A stretch of 5,859 bases of DNA, taken from the NCBI GenBank assembly GCA_023145275.1, contig JAGLEB010000145.1:1-5859 (forward strand), in the 5' to 3' direction. A program made the position numbers and the translations under genes. Under the pieces are notes generated by a model. It did no database searches. It was not told the origin of the DNA and worked only from the letters and a program-made list of their open reading frames with translations. This DNA is from Flavobacteriales bacterium. GTDB lineage: Bacteria > Bacteroidota > Bacteroidia > Flavobacteriales > JADGDT01. The first letter of the stretch is position 1; every line of letters starts with the position of its first letter. Of the stretch, positions 1-5,859 are shown one piece after another.

Positions 1-825
1 CCTACAAAATATTGGGATATGTACGACGAGAGTAAAGTTCCACTTTCGTTGAATCAAGAAAAATCAGAAGATGGTTTTGATTTAGCATACCATCCATCGT
101 GGGAATTAAGTTCGTATAAAGTTCCTGGTTACGATTATAAAGAAATCGATGGAGTTATTCGTATTCCAGAAAAACAACAACGACAATTAATTCACGGTTA
201 CTATGCTGCCACATCTTATGTTGATGCACAAGTAGGAAAATTAATTACAGAACTAAAGAAAGAAGGGCTAGATAAGAATACAATTATTATACTTTGGGGA
301 GATCACGGGTGGCATTTAGGAGACCATAGTTTGTGGAATAAACACACAAACTTTGAGCAGGCAACACGTTCGCCAATGATAATAGTTGACCCGAGCATAA
401 ATAAAAAAATAGTGGTTAATTCGCCAACGGAGTTTATTGATATTTATCCAACACTTTGTGATTTAGCAGGAATATCATCACCAAAAAATTTAGCAGGAGT
501 TTCATTAAAACCATTAATTAATGGGGAAACTAAAAGAGTAAAAGAATTTGCTGTATCAGAAATAACAAGAGGAAAAATTATCGGATATTCATTAAGAAGC
601 GATAGATACAGATATACAGCTTGGGTTGGAGAAGATCCGATAAATACAAAAAAGCTAAGCGAAAACAAGATTATAGGAGAAGAGCTTTACGATTACAAAG
701 TAGATCCATTGGAAAGAAAAAGTTATATTAACGACCCTGAATACAAAGCTATTGTTATAAAAATGAGAGAGGATTTTGAAATCTTCTTCGACACAGAAAG
801 AGCTAAAGAAGGGAATGTGGAGTAG
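1..825 (+). CDS. Sulfatase, iduronate-2-sulfatase-like (S1_7-type), C-terminal part; 5' end outside window
   Basis: This is the C-terminal 274 residues of an exported-type sulfatase that would hydrolyse sulfate esters on a glycan. The reading frame is open from base 1, and its first visible residues (PTKYWDMYDE) align with residue 251 onward of the complete sulfatase at 1194-2774. About 250 N-terminal residues, including the signal peptide and the catalytic Cys motif, therefore lie upstream. Visible active-site elements are the metal-binding Asp-His pair in WGDHGWHLGDH (Asp codon at 301) and the Lys of LWNKH, followed by FEQATRSPM and the family's C-terminal subdomain ending in EELYDYKVDPLE. 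It ends in GNVE with a TAG stop, at the point where the third paralogue runs on into a glycosidase. The stretch after SKVP differs strongly from both other copies, which hints at a different substrate pocket. The sulfatase call is secure; the S1_7-type subfamily is inferred from the two complete copies. Confidence 0.95.
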   Translation, partial: PTKYWDMYDESKVPLSLNQEKSEDGFDLAYHPSWELSSYKVPGYDYKEIDGVIRIPEKQQRQLIHGYYAATSYVDAQVGKLITELKKEGLDKNTIIILWGDHGWHLGDHSLWNKHTNFEQATRSPMIIVDPSINKKIVVNSPTEFIDIYPTLCDLAGISSPKNLAGVSLKPLINGETKRVKEFAVSEITRGKIIGYSLRSDRYRYTAWVGEDPINTKKLSENKIIGEELYDYKVDPLERKSYINDPEYKAIVIKMREDFEIFFDTERAKEGNVE

Positions 826-1193
826 CTAAAATAGCTCGAAGTTTGAAGCTGAAAGGTGAAAGCTAGAAGTAAAATGTATTTGGCTCTATTTGTCGAGGTT
901 TTATAACCTAGAATGCTCGTCATCCTGAACGGAGTTTTTGAAGTGATAACGAAAAAAATGTAGCTGAAGGATCTATTACAATGATGAAATATCTATTTTG
1001 GAATAGATTCTTCGACTTACTCACCAACTTTATTATTGGTGTTCGTGAATCGCTTCGCTTATTTCGCAAAGTCTCCGCTCAGAATGACGAATTTGGAAAT
1101 ACAGACATGAGTATCAAAATTCCTGAAATAACAGTTATTTCCATAAAACTTGAAACATAACTAACAAAGTAAATGATAATTAAATAAATTAGT
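826..1193 (+). other. Intergenic region without a gene; leader of the second sulfatase
   Basis: No credible coding sequence lies in this 368-bp gap. Its first part (about 833-872) is a degenerate purine-rich stretch with recurring GAAGCT/GAAAGCT-like units. The middle is an imperfect palindromic repeat, annotated separately. The last 100 bases are AT-rich and form the leader of the next sulfatase. I see no convincing intrinsic terminator after the first sulfatase and no clean Bacteroidota promoter (TTG about 20 bases before TAnnTTTG), so whether copies 1 and 2 share a transcript cannot be told from sequence alone. Confidence 0.7.
918..1089. repeat. Imperfect palindromic interspersed-type repeat element
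   Basis: The outer arms are 918-934 (cgtcatcctgaacggag) and 1073-1089 (ctccgctcagaatgacg). They are reverse complements at 15 of 17 positions, and both mismatches would be G-U pairs in RNA. Inside them, gctgaaggatctatt (963-977) and aatagattcttcgac (1003-1017) form a second imperfect inverted pair. Smaller hairpins are also present, such as accaa/ttggt at 1023-1040. The core words GTCATtCTGAgCGgAG and GAAgAATCTATT resemble the dispersed non-coding repeats seen between genes in many Flavobacteriia and other Bacteroidota genomes; that family assignment is from memory. No transposase or terminal target-site duplication is evident, so it would be a non-autonomous or REP-like element. Confidence 0.65.
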
Positions 1194-2774
1194 ATGAAAC
1201 ATATAATTTCCGCACTAGCAATTTTAAGTATTGTATTTTTAAGTACAGATACTAATGCACAAACTACAAAAAAGAATATTCTATTTATTGCAATAGACGA
1301 TATGAAACCTATTTTGGGAGCTTATGGCGATGATTTTGCAATAAGTCCTAATATAGATAAACTTGCAGATCAAGGCGTTGTGTTTGATAATAACCACTGT
1401 CAATATGCAGTTTGTGGTCCATCACGTGCTAGTTTGCTTTCTGGTCAACGTCCAGATCAAACACAAATATTGGATCTTAAAACTAAGATTCGATCTAAAC
1501 GACCAAATGTTACTACACTACCTCAGCATTTTAAGCAAAGTGGATACATAACTTATGGTGTTGGGAAAATATACGATCCTCGTTCGGTAGATAAAAAGCT
1601 AGATGAAAAATCATGGACAAAATATATCTATCCTCCACAACTTAAGTACCACGAAGGATACAAAACTCCCGAGTTTAGTTATTATCAGAAACCTGATAAT
1701 AGAGCTAGAATCGCAGAGTTACGTAAAGAGGCTGTAGAGAAAGGTATTGAAAAGAAAAAGATTAATAAGTACATATTGAAAAGGTTCAAGCCTGCTTATG
1801 AGAAGGCAGATGTACCTGATGATGCATATATTGATGGAGCAATAGTAAACGGAGGTATAGAATTGATGAAAGAAGCTAAAGCAACTGGGAAACCATTCTT
1901 TTTAGCAGTCGGTTTTAAACGTCCTCACCTGCCATTTAATGCACCAACAAAATATTGGGATATGTATGACGAAAGCAAAGTGCCTTTGGCTGCATTTCAG
2001 CAAAAAGTAGTTGGTGGATATGAGAGAGCATATCACAAGTCTCCTGAGTTAGGATCATATCAAGTGCCTGGTTACACTTATCATCCCGTAAATGGTGTAA
2101 TTGAAATGCCAGAGGAACAACAACGCACAATGATACATGCCTACTATGCTGCTACAACTTATGTTGATGCACAAGTTGGTAAACTAATGGCTGAACTTGA
2201 AAAAGAAGGATTGGCAGATAATACAATAGTAATCCTTTGGGGAGATCACGGATGGCATTTAGGAGATCATAGTTTGTGGAATAAACATTCAGATTTTGAG
2301 CAAGCAACACGTTCGCCAATGATAATTTTTGACCCTAGTATTGGGAAGAAGATAGTTGTAAATTCTCCAACAGAGTTTGTAGATATTTACCCTACTCTAT
2401 GTGATTTAGTAGATATCGAAGCTCCACAGAACTTGGCAGGAACAAGCTTAAAGCCTTTAATAAACGGTTCAAAAGATAGAGTGAAAGATTATGCTGTTTC
2501 TGAAATTACTAGAGGTGAAATTATTGGATATTCGTTGAGAACCGATAGATATAGGTTAACAACTTGGGTAGATAACGACCCGAGATATGCTAAAAAGTTA
2601 AACTCAAAAAATATTGTAGCAGAAGAGCTTTACGATTATGAAACCGATCCTTTGGAAACGGTAAACTTAACTAAAGACAAAAAGTATAAAGATGTTTTAA
2701 AGAAGCTACGTGCTGATTTTAAAGATTACTTCAACAATGCAAATCAGTTTAGTGGCGATGTTGTAGTAAAATAA
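1194..2774 (+). CDS. Exported sulfatase, iduronate-2-sulfatase-like (S1_7-type), complete
   Basis: This 526-residue type I sulfatase should hydrolyse sulfate esters on a glycan in the periplasm or outside the cell. Residues 1-22 are a signal peptide with a likely A|Q cleavage (TNA|QTT) and no lipobox Cys. The active site follows the iduronate-2-sulfatase layout: metal ligands D35/D36 in FIAIDD, CGPSR at 74-78 with C74 to be oxidised to formylglycine, then the group's typical RPDQTQILDL. Next come K125 in VGKIYDP, KRPHLPF at 242-248 (H245), D351/H352 in WGDHGWHLGDH and K364 in WNKH. A Cys-type enzyme needs a maturase (FGE or anSME) encoded elsewhere. Length is close to that of human IDS (about 550 aa). 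The Asp at 128 sits where IDS has a catalytic-pocket His. ATG 1194 is chosen because an in-frame stop lies at 1185-1187 and the signal peptide starts there. The flanking genes are paralogues on the same strand. The true substrate is unknown, and iduronate specificity should not be assumed. Confidence 0.96.
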   Translation: MKHIISALAILSIVFLSTDTNAQTTKKNILFIAIDDMKPILGAYGDDFAISPNIDKLADQGVVFDNNHCQYAVCGPSRASLLSGQRPDQTQILDLKTKIRSKRPNVTTLPQHFKQSGYITYGVGKIYDPRSVDKKLDEKSWTKYIYPPQLKYHEGYKTPEFSYYQKPDNRARIAELRKEAVEKGIEKKKINKYILKRFKPAYEKADVPDDAYIDGAIVNGGIELMKEAKATGKPFFLAVGFKRPHLPFNAPTKYWDMYDESKVPLAAFQQKVVGGYERAYHKSPELGSYQVPGYTYHPVNGVIEMPEEQQRTMIHAYYAATTYVDAQVGKLMAELEKEGLADNTIVILWGDHGWHLGDHSLWNKHSDFEQATRSPMIIFDPSIGKKIVVNSPTEFVDIYPTLCDLVDIEAPQNLAGTSLKPLINGSKDRVKDYAVSEITRGEIIGYSLRTDRYRLTTWVDNDPRYAKKLNSKNIVAEELYDYETDPLETVNLTKDKKYKDVLKKLRADFKDYFNNANQFSGDVVVK

Positions 2775-2790
2775 CTAAGACACTATTTCT

Positions 2791-2848
2791 CTCCTATTAG
2801 AAGTGTATTATAGTAATTATTATGTGCTAAGTGTACAACTACTAGGAG
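2791..2848 (+). repeat. Short inverted repeat between sulfatases 2 and 3
   Basis: The arms ctcctattag (2791-2800) and ctactaggag (2839-2848) pair at 9 of 10 positions around a 38-base AT-rich loop, and four T follow the right arm. It could act as a weak terminator or transcript-processing hairpin in the 107-bp gap between the two sulfatase genes. The long loop and short T run make either role uncertain, and chance is possible in such AT-rich DNA. Confidence 0.3.
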
Positions 2849-2881
2849 TTTTAATCATAAATTTAACTCTAAAAATACTAT

Positions 2882-5641
2882 ATGAGCAGGTTTTTAAAAG
2901 TATTCATATTATTGATATTTATTTTTTCGACCACGTCGGTTTCGGCTCAAACAAAATCCCAAAAAAAGAATATTTTATTTATTGCGATAGACGATATGAA
3001 ACCAATTTTGGGAGCATATGGAGATGATTTTGCAATAAGTCCAAATATTGATAAACTAGCAAATCAAGGAGTTGTTTTCAATAATAATCATTGTCAGTTT
3101 GCTGTTTGTGGTCCTTCTAGAGCAAGTTTGTTTTCGGGGCAAAGACCAGATCAAACACAAATAGTAGACCTTCACACTCTCATCAGAGATAAAAGGCCTA
3201 ATGTTACAACCCTACCACAACACTTCAAGAATAGTGGATATACTACTTATGGAGTCGGTAAAATTTACGATCCACGCTCTGTAGATAAAGGTCATGATAA
3301 AGTATCATGGAGTAAGTTTATTCTACCTGGTAGATTGAAGTATCACGAAGGTTTTGGTAAGCCAGAGTTGAGCTATTATCAAAATCCTGAAACAAAAGCA
3401 ACAATCACCAAACTCCGCAAAGAAGCTGAGTCTAAAGGAATAACTGATGGCAATAAACAGTATCATTATATTGCAAAAAGATGTAAGCCGGCTTACGAGA
3501 AAGCAGACGTTCCTGACGATGCTTATATAGATGGAGCAATTGTAAATAGCGGTATAGAATTACTTAAAGAGGCAGCAAAAAGCGACAAACCATTTTTTCT
3601 AGCCGTTGGATTTAAGCGTCCTCACCTACCTTTCGTTGCACCAACAAAATACTGGGATATGTACGACGAAAGTAAAGTGCCCATGGCTGCATTTCAACAA
3701 AAAGTAAAAGGAGGAGTTGATGTTGCATATCATAACTCACCGGAACTTGGCTCATATCAAATACCTGGATATACTTACAAACTAGTAGATGGAGTAGTAG
3801 AACTGCCAGAACAACAGCAGAGAAAACTTATTCATGGTTATTATGCTGCAACGTCTTATGTTGACGCTCAAGTAGGAAAATTAATGGCAGAGCTTAAGAA
3901 ACAAGGCTTAGATAAAAATACAATTGTAATACTTTGGGGAGATCACGGCTGGCACTTAGGAGATCACAAGTTGTGGAACAAACACTCAAATTTTGAGCAA
4001 GCAACTCGCTCACCAATGATAATTATTGATCCTAGTATAGGTAAGGAAGTTAAAGTTAATTCGCCTACAGAGTTTGTTGATATATATCCTACTCTATGTG
4101 ATTTAGCTGGAATTGAGGCTCCACGAAATTTGGCAGGAGTATCGTTAAGGCCACTTATTGATGGGAGTAAAACGAAAGTTAAAGAATACGCTGCATCGGA
4201 AATGACTAGAGGTAATCCGGCAGGCAGCATTATAGGATATAGTATAAGAACTGATAGATACCGTTATACTGCATGGGTTAAAGGGAGTCCAATGAAAGCC
4301 AAGAATCTTATTTTAAAGAATATAGTAGGAGAGGAATTATATGATTATAAGAAAGATCCACTAGAGACAGTAAACTTCGCAAATGATGCAGAGTACAAAG
4401 ATGTTTTAAAAGATTTGAAATTAAAGTTTAGATACTTTTTCAATAATGAAAGAGCTGCTGCAGGAGATGTTGTAGCCTCGAACTGGAGAAAAGAAGCAGA
4501 GGAAAGGATTGAAAAATACAGAAAAGGAAATGTTGAATTAACTATCCTCGATAATAATGGGAATCCCTTTGTTGGAGATGTTAAGATAGAACAAGTTTCA
4601 CATGATTTTAGGTTTGGAGGAATTATAAATTCTAGTCTTTTTGTTGGTAGTAAAAACAAAGTTTATAAAAGAGCATTTGCTAGTGCTTTTGAACACGCAG
4701 GTTTCGAAAATGCATACAAGATAAAACATAAGGTAAGGGCCACTGAGCGTACTCCTGAAATTATAAAGTGGTTAAATTCTGAAAATATTTCTTTAAGAGG
4801 TCATGCATTAATTTGGGAAAAAGATAAATTTATGACAAATAGTTTGAAGAAGCACCTAGCAAAAAAAGATACTCTTAAGGTGATGAAAGAGATGGAAGAT
4901 TATCTTGTTTATGCTAGTACTTTTTACAATGTAAGGGAATGGGATGTTGTAAATGAGCCAAGAGACAATCACGATCTAAACGATTTGACTAATCAAAATA
5001 CATTTGTTTACTGGTATAATACAGCTGATAAATATAGACGTAATAAAAATGTAAAGTTTTTTTATAACGAAAATAAGGTTGTATCAGCTCCATACAAAAT
5101 TGCAGAAAAGAATATCTACACTTACTACAATCATATTAAAGACATTGTGGATGCTGGAGCTCCTATTGATGCAATAGGCTTTCAGTCTAGATTCCGTCAG
5201 AGAATTACGCCAGAAGAGATATATAGACGAATATGTATTTTCGAGGATTTTAATTTACCAATGTTAGGCACTGAGTTTGAAATTATAGATAATAATATTC
5301 AAACTTTTACAGATGATGAAAGAGCTGAATTTACAGAAGAGGTGATGACAGTTTTTTTTAGTCATCCAAAAATGTTAGGATTATACTTTTGGACTCCTTT
5401 TTCAGATATTAACAAAGCATTATTTGACATGAATGGTAAACCATACAAGAATGGTAAAGTTTGGTTAGATAAAATTAACGAATGGACAACTAATGTTTCT
5501 ACGAAAACTGACAAAGATGGAAAAGCCTCTTTTAGAGGATTCAAAGGGGAGTATAGAATTACGGCTACTGTAAAGGGTAAAGAAAAGTATAAGTATATTA
5601 CTGTATTAGAAACTGATAATATCGCAAGCATTAAATTATAA
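2882..5641 (+). CDS. Exported bifunctional sulfatase / GH10 glycosidase fusion
   Basis: This 919-residue exported protein joins two enzymes. Residues 1-22 are a signal peptide (SVSA|QTK). Residues 28 to about 528 are an iduronate-2-sulfatase-like sulfatase paralogous to the two upstream genes: D37/D38, CGPSR at 76-80 (C76 becomes formylglycine), K127, H248, D354/H355, K367. Residues about 534-580 (EERIEKYRKG, then a beta-rich stretch ending in FRFGG) resemble the lead-in of Bacteroidota GH10-like proteins. The GH10 barrel spans about 581-868: ENAYK (609-613), RGHALIW (639-645), acid/base E692 in WDVVNE, GFQSR (766-770), nucleophile E798 in GTEFE and FWTPF (836-840). Residues about 870-919 form a short beta-rich tail (TKTDKDGKASFRGFKGEY). 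It should desulfate a glycan and cut its backbone, plausibly a xylose-containing one (inference). The GH10 pocket has unusual substitutions. An in-frame stop at 2870-2872 supports ATG 2882. No type IX secretion C-terminal signal is evident. Confidence 0.93.
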   Translation: MSRFLKVFILLIFIFSTTSVSAQTKSQKKNILFIAIDDMKPILGAYGDDFAISPNIDKLANQGVVFNNNHCQFAVCGPSRASLFSGQRPDQTQIVDLHTLIRDKRPNVTTLPQHFKNSGYTTYGVGKIYDPRSVDKGHDKVSWSKFILPGRLKYHEGFGKPELSYYQNPETKATITKLRKEAESKGITDGNKQYHYIAKRCKPAYEKADVPDDAYIDGAIVNSGIELLKEAAKSDKPFFLAVGFKRPHLPFVAPTKYWDMYDESKVPMAAFQQKVKGGVDVAYHNSPELGSYQIPGYTYKLVDGVVELPEQQQRKLIHGYYAATSYVDAQVGKLMAELKKQGLDKNTIVILWGDHGWHLGDHKLWNKHSNFEQATRSPMIIIDPSIGKEVKVNSPTEFVDIYPTLCDLAGIEAPRNLAGVSLRPLIDGSKTKVKEYAASEMTRGNPAGSIIGYSIRTDRYRYTAWVKGSPMKAKNLILKNIVGEELYDYKKDPLETVNFANDAEYKDVLKDLKLKFRYFFNNERAAAGDVVASNWRKEAEERIEKYRKGNVELTILDNNGNPFVGDVKIEQVSHDFRFGGIINSSLFVGSKNKVYKRAFASAFEHAGFENAYKIKHKVRATERTPEIIKWLNSENISLRGHALIWEKDKFMTNSLKKHLAKKDTLKVMKEMEDYLVYASTFYNVREWDVVNEPRDNHDLNDLTNQNTFVYWYNTADKYRRNKNVKFFYNENKVVSAPYKIAEKNIYTYYNHIKDIVDAGAPIDAIGFQSRFRQRITPEEIYRRICIFEDFNLPMLGTEFEIIDNNIQTFTDDERAEFTEEVMTVFFSHPKMLGLYFWTPFSDINKALFDMNGKPYKNGKVWLDKINEWTTNVSTKTDKDGKASFRGFKGEYRITATVKGKEKYKYITVLETDNIASIKL

Positions 5642-5653
5642 TTGTCTAGTATA

Positions 5654-5681
5654 ACCTTAAATCTGCCTGCGGATTTAAGGT
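5654..5681 (+). other. RNA hairpin downstream of the sulfatase-GH10 gene
   Basis: Accttaaatc (5654-5663) pairs perfectly with gatttaaggt (5672-5681), 12 bases after the stop codon. A further G-C pair and a T-G wobble can close inside the loop, leaving a four-base CCTG loop. AT-rich sequence follows, but no T tract, so alone it is not a classical intrinsic terminator. It may protect the 3' end of the sulfatase-GH10 mRNA, work with the next hairpin, or be part of a leader for the following gene. Confidence 0.6.
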
Positions 5682-5700
5682 ATAATATAAAAATATATAG

Positions 5701-5732
5701 AAAGGTATTTGCTTTAAGCAAGTACCTTTTTT
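5701..5732 (+). terminator. Rho-independent terminator
   Basis: The arm aaaggtatttgct (5701-5713) pairs over 13 positions (one G-U) with agcaagtaccttt (5717-5729) around a three-base TTA loop. The right arm runs into an uninterrupted T tract at 5727-5732. This is a good intrinsic terminator for the sulfatase-GH10 transcript on the + strand; the flank on the other side has no comparable T tract for the opposite direction. It ends only 14 bases before the start codon of the next gene, so it could also act as an attenuator for that gene. Confidence 0.8.
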
Positions 5733-5746
5733 ATATTGCAGTAGAT

Positions 5747-5859
5747 ATGAGGAAATATTTTAAAACTTTTTTCACACTTGCTTATGTGTTTTTTTGCTCT
5801 GTAACAGTTGGTTACGGACAAAAGGCTGTTGTTTTCAATAACCTTACGGTTAAGGATGG
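5747..5859 (+). CDS. N-terminus of an exported sensor, probably a hybrid two-component system regulator; 3' end outside window
   Basis: Only 37 codons are visible. Residues 1-24 form a signal peptide: basic MRKYFK, a hydrophobic core (TFFTLAYVFFCSVTV) and a likely cleavage GYG|Q. The mature protein then begins KAVVFNNLTVKDG. Bacteroidota hybrid two-component sensors (HTCS) with an N-terminal Reg_prop beta-propeller typically open with F-x-x-L-T-x-x-D-G-L-S after the signal peptide, and this fits up to the window edge. Such proteins span the inner membrane, bind oligosaccharides in the periplasm and switch on a polysaccharide utilisation locus. Position beside sulfatase and GH10 genes fits that role. 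ATG 5747 is chosen because the signal peptide begins there. The family call rests on about 13 residues plus context; another exported propeller or polysaccharide-binding protein is possible. Confidence 0.6.
   Translation, partial: MRKYFKTFFTLAYVFFCSVTVGYGQKAVVFNNLTVKD

Noticed and set aside
833..872. Possible remnant of a GH10 linker after copy 1 (tttgaagctgaaagg reads FEAER, like KEAEERIEKY of the fusion)
   Set aside because: The match is only a few residues, is followed by stops, and lies in degenerate GAAGCT repeat-like sequence that would give such words by chance.
1149..1180. Possible Bacteroidota-type promoter upstream of copy 2 (TTG at 1150-1152 with a TAAATG-like element near 1170)
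   Set aside because: The downstream element does not match TAnnTTTG well, and comparable partial matches are frequent in this AT-rich leader.
1194..2774. Calling this gene a true iduronate-2-sulfatase of glycosaminoglycan metabolism
   Set aside because: The subfamily resemblance is good, but the His-to-Asp change, the GH10-linked paralogue and the likely marine setting make the actual substrate uncertain.
2803..3027. Plus-strand frame overlapping the start of the sulfatase-GH10 gene in another phase
   Set aside because: It overlaps the signal peptide and the FIAIDD motif region of the real gene and has no family resemblance.
5488..5641. C-terminal type IX secretion signal on the fusion protein
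   Set aside because: The last 50 residues look like a short beta-rich domain, but the usual conserved motifs and terminal Lys-rich ending of T9SS C-terminal domains are not seen.
444..5721. Open frames on the minus strand (such as 444-668, 3964-4230, 4345-4659, 5362-5721)
   Set aside because: They lie antisense to well-supported genes, their translations are low-complexity Ser/Leu/Phe-rich shadow sequence, and none shows a recognisable motif or a plausible start context.
1..5859. CRISPR array, tRNA, rRNA, transposase or phage genes
   Set aside because: No regularly spaced repeats, cloverleaf sequences or matching protein motifs are visible on either strand.

Overview
The window is AT-rich, its genes have A/T-rich leaders with no clear Shine-Dalgarno sequence, and its signal peptides end in the A|Q or G|Q junction common in Bacteroidota. 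Together with the gene content this suggests a Bacteroidota member, most likely a marine, polysaccharide-degrading Flavobacteriia-like bacterium. This is inferred from composition and protein families; no taxonomic marker gene is present.

Everything recognisable lies on the + strand. From left to right: (1) the C-terminal half of a secreted-type sulfatase, cut by the window edge (1-825). (2) A 368-bp gap holding a degenerate GAAGCT-type stretch and an imperfect palindromic repeat (918-1089). (3) A complete 526-aa sulfatase of the iduronate-2-sulfatase-like (S1_7-type) group (1194-2774). (4) A 107-bp gap with a weak inverted repeat. (5) A 919-aa exported chimera with an N-terminal sulfatase of the same paralogous group, a C-terminal GH10 (endo-xylanase-type) glycosidase and a short beta-rich tail (2882-5641). 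(6) A 105-bp gap with two hairpins, the second a good intrinsic terminator. (7) The first 37 codons of an exported protein whose mature N-terminus matches the opening of the sensor propeller of hybrid two-component systems (5747 onward).

The three sulfatases are tandem paralogues. A hand count over the best N-terminal block gives 65 of 70 identical residues between the second and third. Copies 1 and 2 end exactly where copy 3 continues into its GH10 module.

The best reading is the sulfatase part of a polysaccharide utilisation locus. Exported, formylglycine-dependent sulfatases would remove sulfate esters, the GH10 module would cut a backbone (perhaps beta-linked xylose), and a sensor encoded next door would respond to released oligosaccharides. 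A sulfated xylose-containing algal glycan is a reasonable candidate substrate but is inference. The GH10 active site carries unusual substitutions, so ordinary xylanase activity should not be assumed. No SusC/SusD pair, transposase, tRNA, rRNA or CRISPR array is visible.
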